NCBI GenBank assembly: GCA_034640345.1 | Contig: JAXRVH010000076.1 | Span: 20,999 to 84,998 of the forward strand | Origin: Drechslera avenae | Lineage: Eukaryota > Ascomycota > Dothideomycetes > Pleosporales > Pleosporaceae | Direction of reading: 5' to 3' | DNA: 64,000 nt | Shown: positions 1-11,031 of the stretch, piece by piece | How positions within the stretch are numbered: the stretch's first letter is position 1 | Layout: the number at the start of each line of letters is the position of its first letter | Notes under the pieces: generated by a model | Seen by the model: only the letters and a program-made list of their open reading frames with translations | Databases searched by the model: none | What the model was told of the DNA's origin: nothing | Translations under genes and position numbers: made by a program

Positions 1-150
1 TACATCGTGACAATTACTATGCATTAGGTATAGATAGAAATAGTTTTCAGAGCAATGTCGAGCGATCGAGCGCCCACTAAGAAATATCGGGGTTATAACT
101 ACTGTGGGTGTTTGTAAATTACAGCCTCGTTTTTGCTGAACCGGCTGTGC

Positions 151-173
151 TGTTGTTGTTGTTGTTGTTGTTG
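151..173. repeat. (TGT)n microsatellite
   Basis: Seven to eight uninterrupted TGT units are visible. The tract sits just upstream of the duplicated regulator block and has no counterpart in the second copy. Confidence 0.9.
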
Positions 174-262
174 GAGGGGGAGCATTCGGTGGGGCGACAC
201 GGTATGGGCCCACAGAGGGTACGGTAGGGGTCTGAGCTTACCTATCGTTTCTTTCATAACTC
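174..262. repeat. Dispersed repeat, partner of 53,145-53,232
   Basis: The stretch with CATTCGGTGGGGC, then GAGCTTACC, then ATCGTTTCTTTCATAAC recurs in the same order at about 53,145-53,232. In this copy it leads directly into the regulator block. In the other copy about 2.3 kb of unrelated sequence separates it from the matching block. It is therefore probably the 5' edge of the segmental duplication. Confidence 0.7.
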
Positions 263-308
263 GCAACTCCTTGTGACAAGAAACTCGAATCGGACATAAG
301 TATCCGAA

Positions 309-334
309 TGACGTCAGGTCACTGTATGACGTCA
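309..334. promoter_or_regulatory. Two CRE (TGACGTCA) sites
   Basis: Two perfect TGACGTCA palindromes lie at 309-316 and 327-334, 18 bp apart and about 170 bp upstream of the regulator start codon. In fungi this octamer is the classical site for ATF/CREB-type bZIP factors such as AtfA. The second gene copy keeps only one such site (55,598-55,605). Regulation by a stress bZIP factor is inference. Confidence 0.5.
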
Positions 335-501
335 GGCCTGTGAGCAGATAACAAACTTGGCATGCTTCAACATGAAGACCAATTCTCTTACACTCTTATT
401 TCAACGCGGCGCAGCCACCATATTTCTCGATTTCATTCAGTACCAAGGTCGTTTTTAGTCGAAGCACCGTTGCTGAGAATCTATGGGAGATTGTAGGAAG
501 G

Positions 502-3027
502 ATGGACTATGGACCTTCGGGGAAGCCTGCTACCGATGCAATCGAGCTTAGTACGGCACTCGCTCAGCTCGGACTCAGTCAGTATGAGGAGCCCCTACAA
601 GAAAACGGCTTCGAGGACTGGGAGACTGTGACAGCGATCACAGAACCCGACATGGCCAAAATGAACTTCAAGCGGGGTGATCGCCGGAAACTTCAGCGTG
701 CAATACGCGAGTATAGCAGTGCAAGCGCATCTCATAGGGTGTATGAGGCTGAAAACTCTATTGTGCCGTTTGAAGGGCTTCCCGCCATTGAAGAACATTC
801 CGAGGCGACGTCACAACCCTCACAGCAGAGAGCGTGTGCGACTAGACCGTATCGACGGCACCCGCGACCAGATCCCAATGCTCCCCACAAGCCTAAAACG
901 GCTTACGTGCTCTTCAGCGAGCATGTTCGACAGGATCCAGAACTTAGCCGCTCGTCTTTTACCGAGATTGCCAAGGAAACAGGGAAACGTTGGAGGGAAC
1001 TCTCTGATGAAGAACGAACGATCATCTGGGAAACACCGGCTGCTGATAGGCTGCGATATTACAGAAAAGAGCTCAAGCGTTACAAGCAAACCGAGAACCA
1101 CCGGAGCCATCAAACGTACCTTGAGGGATTCAAGCAACGAACCCACAATCCAAAATTAACAACAATGTCGGATAACACGGCTGCATCCACTTCCGAACTC
1201 ACCTCTTTTGGCCCCCTAACCGCCTCAGAGGCTCAAGAAGAATTCCAAGCTACCCACCAAGAGAGCTTCGACACAGGCGATATGGATTTGAAGGGTGGCT
1301 CGCAAAATACGGCATCAGCCGACGAGGATGAGGTGGAGGAAGTGCGCCAGATTTCGAAAGCTCTTGGTATCAACCCTCACTTGATCAGAGTTGCTGCGTT
1401 TCCACCAGAAGAAATGACAACCAAAGCTGTTGAAGCATTCGTCTATGGCACAGGTTCGCTTCTCTTTCTCTGGAACCAGGACGAAACCTTCGACCTTGTT
1501 AGATCTGTTTATCACCCACAAGACGACTCGAAGCCAGTGCAAGCGACCGAAGTCTTTGCAATATCCGCAGTAGGGAGCTATTGCGACGCAGAAGCCCATG
1601 CGATGTTGGCTCGAGAGAAGTTTCTCCATTTGTTCCTGTACATGCTGTCCTCATCTTCAGATGTGTGTATCCTCCGCCGTATGCGACTGTTTGCTTGCCT
1701 AGCGATATGTCGTTTCACAAACAGTGTGGAGAGCGCAAGGAGACTCATGTGTAAGCGGCTAATGCCCCTCGAGTTCAAACATTATTAGCTAACAACGAGA
1801 AGTATCAGCCCTCAATATGGGCAGGCGGGCATTTACGTCTTCATCGTTCGAGGCCGACACATCCGAAGAGAGAGTACTCTATTGGCGGAAAGTATTCCGA
1901 AGTATTGTCTTTCTAGAGAGGTCTGCGCGCTCCATACGTTTTCTTGGCAATTTCGGAATTACTAACATGCACCCAGCTGGTTTGCATATAACACGGGTCA
2001 CGAATCACGGGTTACCAAACAGGATCTGACCGTACAACTCTATGTACCTTTTATCCCGTGAATTCGTCGAGTAGCGGACACGTAACACCCATGGTTCTGA
2101 GCTGTCTACTAACTCCGCGCAGTCATATCATTCTCCTCCGCACGTTGAGCACAGGGATAGAGTCTTTCAAGAATGCGTCGGCGAGCTTGGTCAGTTAGCC
2201 GCATATATAGCGCTTGACCTGAAGAGAGCAACCCAACCAGAGGTCGCGCAGGCTGCGGCCCATTTTGAATCTATTAACGAATGGCACCGTACCCTTCCAC
2301 CGCCGATGCAACTGAGTCGCCTCAGTCTTGCAGACCCACTTACTATAAGACGGGACACCAGGCGGTCTCTTTTGCAGTTGCATATACTCTTCTTAGGCCT
2401 GTTTATTGAGCCTTACCGGAATTGTCTACTCGATCTTGGGAAGTTCCGCTTAAGCGATACCTCGTTCGACTCGGAAGATTTGAACGCTCTAAAACACGTC
2501 GAAGAGCAATGTGTCCTAGCGGCACGACAATCCGCTCGGGTGGCATCGCTGCTACAGACTGACAATCTGATCCGATCGCATTGTTGGGTTTCTGTGTACG
2601 TAAACTCCAATGAGAACCGGTTCACAAGCTAACGCAAGGTGTTGGATTCAGCTATACCAGCTTTACTGGCTGTTCATTACTTCTGTTCAGTGCTTCGCAG
2701 AAACTACTAGAGCTCTCTAGAGAAGAAGCCAGTCAAGAGCTATCGTACGCAGCTTCGCATTTGACTATCCTCGCATTTTGCAGCTACGCCAACACCATGG
2801 CGAGACAGCTCTACGTTAAGCTTCAGATCATTTTCAATGATATCAGAGAAATCGCAGCATCACCAATTTATCGCACAATGTGCGAGATGCGCATCGTCGT
2901 CAAAGATGTAGCGCTCGTGTCGATCTCGCATTATCAGGCAGTTGTGGGGGCAGAGGAGGTAAGTAAGACTATATTAGACATAGCAAGAAGCAGCATGGGT
3001 GTGCTCCAGGAAAAAATCAGTCTATAA
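502..3027 (+). CDS. SAM + HMG-box + fungal regulatory-domain protein, intact five-exon gene
   Basis: I model exons 502-1750, 1809-1920, 1977-2043, 2123-2595 and 2652-3027, giving 758 residues with the frame kept throughout. Introns have GTAAGC, GTCTGC, GTACCT and GTACGT donors and CTAAC-type branch sites. A SAM domain covers about residues 15-72 and an HMG box about 124-196 (PNAPHKPKTAYVLFSEH... KRWRELSDEE). From about 278 onward the protein resembles the middle homology region of fungal regulators (YWRKVFRSIVFLE, LPPPMQL, HCWVSVYTSF). The TAG at 1786-1788 lies inside intron 1, so it is not a premature stop. No zinc cluster is visible, so the HMG box probably replaces it as DNA-binding module. 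The promoter holds two CRE sites. It is probably a nuclear transcription factor; its targets are unknown. Splice sites are my reading, not cDNA-supported; the GTCTGC donor is the weakest. Confidence 0.8.
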
Positions 3028-3029
3028 GG

Positions 3030-3675
3030 GGCAGTGAACATTCAATTTTGGTCTGGAGATTTTCTATATGAGACGAGAAGACTTAGTAGCTTATTGCTGT
3101 AATGATGACAGTGATGGGGAAAGCAACGAGTGACAGACTGCCACGCAGAAAGCTGACACCTACCTTGCCATAGACACTTCTAAGCAGTGATGTGTCCCAG
3201 TTGAATAGACTTAGCATATTGTAAAGGTAAAAAGACATTCAAACCCCAAGTTGCTTCGAAACTGTGTGATGAGAGCACTCTGCCGCACACTAAATCTTCA
3301 CGTCAAGACCTAGCGTTAGGGTTATTGTTCTCTTCCGCACGGCAAGGGTTTTGAAATCTATATTCCTAGACCTTAGGTGCCACAACGATTGGAGTCATGT
3401 TTTTTCCGGAACGGTGTCAATTTACAGCTTTGATTTTGACAGGTCTATGGAATGTAAATTGTATTAACTAAGAAGCATTTCGCTCGTCTTTCTATACTCT
3501 ATAATTCTGTTTTACAGAGGGGGAGGGGCATGCACACCAACATCTATAACTTACTGGGTATTTGCTATATAGAAACCTCGATAATGCTCTTAGTGAGTGA
3601 CATGGAAGTACAGATCTATCAACGGGGAATCGCCGCCTTCAGCTCTTAACACAACGCGAGTGAAAGCCTCGACCG
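3030..3675. other. Gene-free interval
   Basis: The first 330 bp continue the duplicated block as 3' flank. After about 3,360 I see only AT-rich sequence without a supportable ORF, RNA gene or repeat partner. Confidence 0.6.
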
Positions 3676-4640
3676 CACTAACAAGGATGGCCGACCCGCA
3701 CCGGCGACCGCGTTGCTATGAATGTCCGCACTGAATGACATTGCAAAGAGATGCAAGGGCCATTGTCGGTGACAGGACGACATGCAGCCGTATGGAGCGC
3801 GGTACCTCACCAAGCAAAGCTACGATCAGATCTCTGCTCTACCCTTACCAGCGCCCATAAGCATCGACGATGCAAACTCCTCATCACCCTCAGAGATCAA
3901 GCTGAAGCACCTTTCCACAGCCATAATGATTGCAGTGCTCCTGCAAGGAGCCGTTCGTTGTATTGCCGTACGACAGCTGCATACCCAAGATATGAGGACC
4001 CTTTCCCCCTCTGAGTGTGCGTGCAACGACGGCGTCCTTCCAATAACACTCACTTCGCTTGCCGAAGCCAAGACTCGGATCTTGGTGTTCTGTATCATGC
4101 CAGCTAGTGTCTATCTCCTGCCATGCCAGCTAGTGTCTATCTCCTGCCATGCCCGCTGTGTGAGTCCTATATACCCTATCCTCAGACGCCCCTAACTAGT
4201 TATGCCCCCTTCTACAAGCTAAAGCAACGCTTGGCTACTGCTTGGTATGTATCGGTTGCGATGTGCTCGGAAAGTACGAAAAGGTAGAGGGTCGGACGAG
4301 GGACCAACGGCGGGTCTGCGGAGCTAAAAGGGCGGTGCGACGGTTCATCCCTATACATGTAAGCTTTCGCGTTGGCTATAGTCGTCCATTGAACTGCGTC
4401 CCGAAGTTGTATAATGGCTGTATCAGAAGCTGGCTGCGGTTTCGATGCTGGGTGTGTTCGTTGACATGAGCTATACGCGTCGGTTTTCGGGGTGTACTAG
4501 CGCGCTTGGCAAAAGCGCTGCACAGCCGCATAGTCACACAGCCGCACAACCACGGATCTAGTATTTAGCAGTGATTAGCACGGCTAAGCTGCTTTAAGCT
4601 TAGCCTAAGGGTCCTCTTTATCTAGCACTTTTAGCAGGCG
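3676..4640 (+). mobile_element. Transposon relic with CACTA-type terminus, relative of 31,569-33,005
   Basis: The left edge reads CACTAACAAGG followed by ATGGCCGACCCGCACCGG, the same terminal motif found at 34,876, at 37,514 (inverted) and, more diverged, near 33,000 (inverted). From 3,715 to 4,640 the sequence is collinear with the reverse complement of about 32,040-32,960, and 3,715-3,850 also matches 60,355-60,515 inverted. The copies share an open stretch (ELKHLS, RILVFCIMP, YLLPC), but both strands are open and no domain is recognised. The 3' boundary is uncertain. Confidence 0.6.
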
Positions 4641-5043
4641 CACTCAACCGTGCGACTCTCAGCTATGCCCTGTAATAAGCCGATAGGCACCAGCATCAAA
4701 ATTGCAACATTGTAGTTCTGCTTCCAGTCATTATGTCCCAAGCGCTGAAGCTGCGAAAGCAATACATCCTTGTTACGCGGTGAACGACTGCGTTTAGTGT
4801 CTCTTCGGAATTCCTGGGCGATAGGCCATCGTACTCTGTCCAAGTTCCTAGAGTCTCAGGTCGTACAGTCTCAGTGGTTATAAATTTTCAATATATTTGT
4901 ACCGCAAGGCAGGCTCGTGCGATTGGGCGAGAGAATATGAGTTGCTTACATGGTTCGTATTCTGTACGCTTAGCGGCCTGTGGCGCATGCTTCTCAGAGC
5001 TTTTTTCAGAGTGACGTTGCACCTCGGTTCATGACGTGCGCTA
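4641..5043. other. Degenerate transposon-flank sequence
   Basis: No gene is seen. The part around 4,960-5,010 (TACGCTTAGCGGCCTGTGGC, then GCATGCTTCTCAGAGC) resembles 46,160-46,245, so the interval probably belongs to decayed pogo-type elements. Confidence 0.45.
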
Positions 5044-5721
5044 TTACCAACGGGTCGAGGTAGAGGCGAAGGGCATCATCCAGGCGTTAATGGTGCGATA
5101 GGTGCACTTTAATTCGAACATTTGTTTAGAGTTCATACACATGTGGTAAGTTCCGGTCCCCAGATTGCACGTGAAACGTATCGCTGACCTTGTACAGCAA
5201 ATCCCGCTCCAGGAACGGCTGGTGATGCCGACGAAGAAGCCCTTCTCATCCATATTGTACGTGTTTCTCGGCTGAACGTCGTATTGCTGCATCCTAGAGT
5301 GAAGCATGTCGAAGTAGAGCTTGTACTTGAACGGGCTGTCAGCCAGGTGTCGTTGTCGGTCGATTCGATGGCTCCATTTGATGGTGATCTTGTCGTTGTG
5401 GCGTTGAAGAAAGCGTGCAACCCAGTTTCTTCCCACCGTCTGTTTCGCGATTGATCTAGCGAAATTTTGTATCATCTCTCGCGTCGGCGGTAAGCCTCTT
5501 CTTGTGCATTTTTCGATGTGTACAACAAGCTCTAGCTCCTGTTGTGGCGTGAGTAGCATGCGATCGCGCGCGCGCTCTGCATTTGAGCGTGTTTTCATCT
5601 GGTGCCGCGGCGACAGCGTGGTTCGGTTGCAACCCCATCTTTTTGCAACTTCACGATAGCTAAAAGTAGCGCCGTCTTCACGCGATTCAATATCTTCAAT
5701 TGCTTTCTGAATCGGGTCCAT
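5044..5721 (-). pseudogene. pogo/Tc1-type DDE transposase, N-terminal fragment
   Basis: The ORF begins MDPIQKAIEDIESREDG, then a helix-turn-helix of the psq/CENP-B type (YREVAKRWGCNRTTLS) and a second CENP-B-like helix region (LPPTREMIQNFARSI, VGRNWVARFLQRH). It then reaches the first catalytic motif, NMDEKGF, at about residue 160. After GITSRS the family sequence is lost, so the DDE core is truncated or shifted. A relative lies at 58,610-60,293 with similar start and catalytic motif. Upstream, 5,780-5,854 looks like a terminal repeat ending in ACGT next to TA, as in TA-targeting elements. The fragment cannot encode an active transposase. Confidence 0.8.
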
Positions 5722-6001
5722 GGTGGTGCAGTTATCGCGCGTTGAAAGATGGGACGATTATCTTGTTTTGATGTTCGGCTGGCTCATCGGCTAGGCTGGC
5801 TCATTTACTGGTCACCTACGTTACTGGGGTGGCCCGCTTACTGGTGAAACACGTTATATACAGTCCTGAGTCCCAAGGAGCTGTCCACAATGCAATAATG
5901 CTATAATATAATGCTCCATGTGCGCCCTAAACTACTTTCGTTAGCTACTCATTACCTACGACATGCCCCTCATACATCGTTCACTCCTGCAATTTATGCA
6001 T

Positions 6002-6400
6002 CTACCCTGTGCCGTTCTTGGGCGCGCTGCCTCCACCGCTGCTCTTCTTGTCCAGTGCTCCTCCGTTTCCGCCAACATCGGGGCTGTTTAGGGCGCTGAT
6101 ATCCTTGTTTGCTGGGCTAATGTTCAGACTGTTCTGATAACCGCCAGCCTCACGGTCTGCTGTTGCCAACGCCTCCTCTGGGCTCGTTTTCTTAGGGTTG
6201 AAGGCAGCGTCTGAGTGTGCGGCGCCATCATCGGAGCCGGACTTGGAGTATTCAGTTGATTGGGGGTTCAACGAGTCTTTGTCTTGCGTGTCTTTTTGGG
6301 CGAAGCATGTTGGTGTTGTGTTGAGGAAGCGAGGGCGGACGACAGCAGGGAGGGCGGAGTTGGCGCGTTGTACGGTGCGTGCGGGTTAGATGCGGAACAT
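6002..6400 (-). pseudogene. Small conserved-looking mitochondrial-type protein, nonsense codon 5
   Basis: The frame runs from an ATG at 6,400 (MFRI, then TAA at 6,386-6,388, then PARTVQRANSALP) to a stop at 6,002, 133 codons in all. The start region looks like a mitochondrial presequence: Arg-rich, no acidic residues for about 35 residues. The rest (KDSLNPQSTEYSKSGSDDGAA, NPKKTSPEEAL, NISPANKDIS) resembles a small, hydrophilic, low-complexity protein widespread in ascomycetes, whose function I do not know. No in-frame ATG follows the TAA and no intron donor precedes it, so as read the gene is dead at codon 5. An unrecognised upstream start could change that. Confidence 0.55.
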
Positions 6401-7202
6401 GGTGAGGTTGTAGTAGGTGATAGGTCATAGGTTTTGGGCTTACAAAAAGGTTGAATTGTAATACAAGAGGTTAGAGGTCGAGTAATTGCGGGGTCAGCAG
6501 CAATTAGAGTGTCTTAAGATCGCGGTGACAAGTTGATGTGGTAACGTTACCTAGAGAAGAAACCCTAGAGAGCATGCGCCCGCAGATAAACAAATCGAAC
6601 AGTCTATAAACCGCGCTAGATGCAGGGCTAAAACCTACAACATACACACCGCGCATCAAAACTATCGCTAAACGATGTCATGTACTACGGATAAGATGCT
6701 CGTCCCCCAAACCTATCCTACCCACCTTATTGGCCACGGAGCACTTCCCTCAGCAACCCACACCTATCTTCCTTCTCATAAAACCCACCTTTCTAGGCGA
6801 TTTCGGTGAATAGCTCTGCTGAAAGGATTCGTGAAGAGGGCGCTTTGGGAGCAAAGTTGGTATAGGGTTGGGTTGTTCGGAGACTTTGACCGAAGTAATT
6901 TACGGGTACCAAGAACGAGGATAGAGGGCTTGGCGGAGCTAGACTGTTTAGGGCGAGTCACGTGCGATAGATGGCTAGTGCTAGGACCGTACGAAATGAA
7001 GCTATTGTGGACATACCCTGTTAGAGCCCTCCTTTAATGTTTACACAGAGACACAGGATTGTCTAGTCGCCCTCGTATTCGCTCTTCTAACCCTTCCAGC
7101 CTCTCATCGCCTGCCCTCGACCTGCGGCGGCAAGAATCTGTTCGAAGATCTGTTAAGGCTTATGAACGCTGCTAATGCCAATAATTTCGATATCAAACAA
7201 AT
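6401..7202. other. No recognisable feature
   Basis: Short open stretches occur on both strands but none has domain-like or composition support. I see no repeats shared with the rest of the window. Confidence 0.5.
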
Positions 7203-7508
7203 GTGTCCTCTCCTACAAGCAACGATACGCAAAGAATCTCACAACGTGGTTTAGAACGCTGTCTACGACGCTGTCACCAAATCGAAGCCTCCACCCTGCC
7301 CTACCTCGTCCTTCCAACAAACACCTTATACATTAACACAGGTAGCTTCGCAAATTCGACGGAGCACCACAAACACGTCAACGATGTGCTGAAGGAGGAG
7401 CTGGGAAACCTGTACATTAGCATACCTGGTCTGCTCTGCTTACAGACCGGCTGTTGGACCTTGAAGAAGGGCATCAGCCGGTGCCTGGAATACCCCAGCG
7501 ACCACTAA
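7203..7508 (+). pseudogene. Fragment of an unidentified fungal gene
   Basis: A 101-codon ORF starts at an ATG at 7,203. Its middle (ASTLPYLVLPTNTLYINTGS, VNDVLKEELGNLYISIPGL) has protein-like composition and recalls a fungal family of unknown function. After PGL the resemblance stops and the C-terminus looks random, so the gene is probably truncated or shifted. I cannot assign a role. Confidence 0.3.
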
Positions 7509-7922
7509 CCCAGCCGCATCAGCCTCTGCAAGGCTCCACAGACGATCGCAAGCTGAACGCGCTTGTCGTGTCCTTCCTCAACAGGCGGCTACCCGCCTTA
7601 CTGTCATGCTTATAACCCGTTGGCGCTCTTCTCGAATTGCTGCCTGGAATATTCTTGTGTGGTTAATTACCTACAATGTTCTGATATAGATGTTTCGATG
7701 AGAATAGTGTGAGCTTGTGAAGAAGTATGAGATGACAAATATTACTTATCCTCGTGTAGAATGAGTGATCATTGAGAGGGTCGTCACTGGCCTTGTTTTC
7801 AGTAAATGTATCGTAAATGTTTCCAAGCCACATCACAACACACGACGGTTGCTGGAGGCTTAGTGAAGGCTTCTGCACAGAGAAGGTCCTGTTGGGGTTC
7901 CCCATCCGTCGAAATAGTTGTT
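7509..7922. other. No recognisable feature
   Basis: AT-rich intergenic sequence without a supportable ORF. It lies 3' of both flanking remnants. Confidence 0.5.
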
Positions 7923-9804
7923 CTACGGGTCGGCCTTTGCGCTGCTCCCACTGGAACTGTTGCTGACCTCGGTGATGATTGGCCCGTGAAGCGTGGCACC
8001 AGATTCGAGCAGGCTTCTTGCTTCTCCGCCAGTCATGAAATACACCTCTTCTTCGCTCTTGTCTCCGAGCGTGCTTGGCGGACTGGCTCTGCTCAGAAGA
8101 GAGAGCATGACCTCGTTGTTCAGCTCTCCCCAGGTTCTCGGAGCCCGCTTTTGCCTCATCTTTTGGGACAGCTGAGCCATTACCTGTTGGCGGAAAAGAG
8201 CATCCCCTCTAGCATCATACATTGGCTGTACGTCATTACTCAGTTCTGGAACTGGGAAGAAGACAACTCCGTTGTCGTGCTGTACTGCCTCTCCAGAAAC
8301 TCGGTCAATGTCAGAGCTTGCCTCAGGTAAAGACAGACGGCGTCGTTTTGTAGCGGTGGACGGAAATAAACTCCACAAGTCAGATACCGAACGTTTTGGG
8401 GTTTGCGAGGTAACAGTGTCTTTAGACCTCTGGTGGCATAGCATGGTTGTTGTTGCCCACATAGCGTACTTCCTGGTGTGTTCGTCGCACAGCAACTCTT
8501 GCTCTGCCCCATATCTAGTAGCTATCTCAATCTCTTCTACGGTGTTTGCCTGCGGCTTACGATCTATAGCATAGAGGAACTCGGAGTCTACTTTATCTAG
8601 GCAGGAGCAACCGGTTGATGGCTTGGGCTCGAGAATCCCTGCTGCCTTCCTAGATCGAACTGGATGAGTTCGTGTACTCGTGTTAGTTTTCCTTGTCTAT
8701 GAATCAGAGAGCGTATAAGATTGAGTAGGGCACGGGCGAAGCCTGTCCGAAGTCCGCAGCGAAGCACTGGCTGTATTGGAATCTGACGTCGTGGCCGTTT
8801 TTGCTGACGGTGGCAAGTGCGCCACAGACGCGTCCTCCTCTGAGGCGGGAGAAGAACTACAAAATTCAGGGTCCGGCGAGGTTGCCGGTGTGGTTCCGGG
8901 GGATGACAACGGCGAGCTGAAGGCGCTGTTGCTGATTGTGTGGATATTGGGGAAAGCAGAAGTCGGCGAAACCAAGCCATCGATGTTGGCACCCACAGGA
9001 TAAGAGGTGGTCGAAGCAGAGGCTCGGGTACCTTCTGCGGCCTGGTCTAACGGTGGGGGCTTGTCTACCGTGCTTTGAGTGTTGGCATGTGTCGCCGGCT
9101 GAAGCTGGCACACAAATTCTGCGAGCACCACAAGCCCATACCGGTCGAAACCATGGCCATCCGGTAAGTCAGAGTCGGTCACCATCTGATACTTGAGGAT
9201 ACGTCCATACCGGCCCTTCTCGAAGTCGGTCTGATCAGGCCAAGCCTTAAGCTGCTCGAGGTCGATCAGCTCAATGGAGTTCGCACATGCTTTCAAACAA
9301 TGCCCAGCCACGATTCGACTCAGAAGCAGCTGGTTTAACTTCACCAATGCCTCAGTCCAGTCCGGACTGCGAGCAACGGCGGTGCCTAGCACTTTGCAGT
9401 AGCCCCAGCCCTTAGAGGCCCATCCATAATGCCGGACGTTGTCGTTGCTCCAGAACGCGCTTGCTTTAGTGAGGGGTGCGAGGCACTGCTTCTTCACATT
9501 CGCCCCAGACTCCGCTATGCTCACGAACTGTTCCCACTGTTTGGCGTCGGTATCGCTACCGGTTTCGTTCGCCCAGGAGCGCTTATTCTCCCTATAATTT
9601 GTACTCTCCTGCAGCATGCCCTTCTCGGCACATGCAAAGAGCCATCCTAGCTCTGTGTGCTGGTCGAGCAGCTTGTCCCGCATCGCCACGCATGCTTTTC
9701 ATCGTCGATCGAGCGCAGCGAAGCTCGGAACGCCTCGATACTCGCGGGAATGGAGTCAATGTCGAAGGTATCGTCACTGAGAATGCGTTAGCACTGCGAT
9801 ACAT
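7923..9804 (-). pseudogene. Large gene remnant of unknown function
   Basis: One minus-strand frame runs from about 9,680 to 7,923 and is broken once, by TAG at 8,697-8,699 between YTLSDS and TRKTNTSTRT. The protein continues in the same frame on both sides, giving about 585 codons. Upstream, a second frame with protein-like text (DDTFDIDSIPASIEAFRASL, IDDEKHAW) meets this frame at about 9,690 through a single-base shift, so the N-terminus is also frame-broken. The mid part is Ser/Thr/Pro-rich and probably disordered (residues ~220-330); the distal part has GCSCLDKVDSEFLYAI. No family is recognised. Gln (CAG) to TAG would explain the stop. Confidence 0.5.
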
Positions 9805-9839
9805 GATGGACAGACAGCTGCTACTTCTGGGGTAAGGGC

Positions 9840-10627
9840 GCTATGTTGCGCAGCATGGCGTACTGGACTGGCGTTGTGACGGGCCCGGAGTGGCCAACTT
9901 GTGGGGTGGCACTAACAAGATTGATCACGCGCTATTGCTAGCGCATTCGAAGCTGAATATCGACGCCTATTGGCCACAGATGAAGCTAGCTGTTTTTCCT
10001 CTGGAGGCAACCAAGAGCAATCTCACTCTTTTATACCTGTTGATTGGCACCCCTCGACTTCTTGCTTCCGCGACAGTCAGCTAAATTATTTCTATTTATG
10101 AGCTGACAGGCATGGGACCGCCAAGAACTTGGACCACTTAGGATGGGTGGCAGTTGACATGAAAACACTCGGCATGACGACTACACATCAGCGCAACGAG
10201 CTAATAATAAATCATAGCCATCAGACAATCTCCTTGTACTGGGCAGCAGAAGAAGGGCGTAAAAGTAAGCACACTTTTTCTCCCGACGGGAAACAGCCGG
10301 CTTCGCCTATAGCCAATAGGCATCGATATTCAGTCTCGAAAACGCTAGTTCCATCACGTAACAATCCCTGTCAGCGCCACCCTTGCTTCAATCGGAGAAG
10401 ACTCTGGCTACAATCCGCCGCCACACCAAGGTACGTACGCCATGCTTCGATACGAATCGCTCTCGCGTCAGAAGTAGAAGCCACCTATCGCTCGTGTATC
10501 GTAGTGCCTATATGTACTGTGCATTTCTCTCATACACTAAGGCTCCTTTGTGCGGCCGACGCAAGACGTCTGATCTAAAATACAGCAAAATAAGCTTCTA
10601 CTACCTAGTATACGAACTATAAAGAGT
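9840..10627. other. No recognisable feature
   Basis: Several short overlapping open stretches on the plus strand look like chance ORFs. No domain, repeat partner or RNA gene is visible. Confidence 0.45.
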
Positions 10628-11031
10628 TCATAGCGACATTCCGCCCTCATCCGAATCCTCTTTAAAGATATCGAAGAGTGGTTGAGCGTTATATAGTAGG
10701 GCCTCGTGCTCGCTACAACGAGCACTATTAAAACCTACTTCACCTACAGCGAGCGATGTGAGTGAATAAAACGCCAAGCTTATGGTTTTCGAGAGTCTTT
10801 CACTCGCATGTAATTCTTTGTTGATGAAAGCAAGATCTTCAGTCGATGCAACTACCTCCTTAGCTTCATTTAATGTTTGCTGCTCTTGCTCATGCAAGGC
10901 AGATTCGGTAGTTCCGGTGAGCGAATCTAGGTACCAAGCTCGTGGCGCGCTTTTCTCGGCTATTCAACGTGAAGCCTCCTTTCGAATCATTTGGATCATT
11001 ACATTTAGAATATCCCTCTGTTCGCACGATT
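10628..11031 (-). pseudogene. Unidentified ORF with one nonsense codon
   Basis: Reading down from about 11,031, a continuous frame gives EQRDILNVMIQMIRKEASR, a TGA, then SAPRAWYLDSLTGTTES and finally a Glu-rich segment ending SDEGGMSL at 10,628. The text looks protein-like and amphipathic-helical, but I recognise no family. The internal TGA is what CGA to TGA would give. It could be an exon of a larger gene whose other exons I cannot see. Confidence 0.3.

Larger units (their letters stand above)
290..3355. repeat. Segmental duplication, copy 1
   Basis: Sequence from the CRE sites through the five-exon regulator gene and roughly 330 bp of 3' flank is collinear with 55,590-58,615. Exon and intron lengths match almost exactly, and differences are mostly single-base substitutions. 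Similarity fades after the shared stretch around 3,300-3,350, near TTCCGCACGGCAAGG. This is direct sequence similarity seen by eye; percent identity was not computed. Confidence 0.9.

Noticed and set aside
1786..1788. TAG that seems to end the first regulator ORF
   Set aside because: It lies inside a 58-nt intron with GTAAGC donor, GCTAAC branch and TATCAG acceptor; splicing restores the frame.
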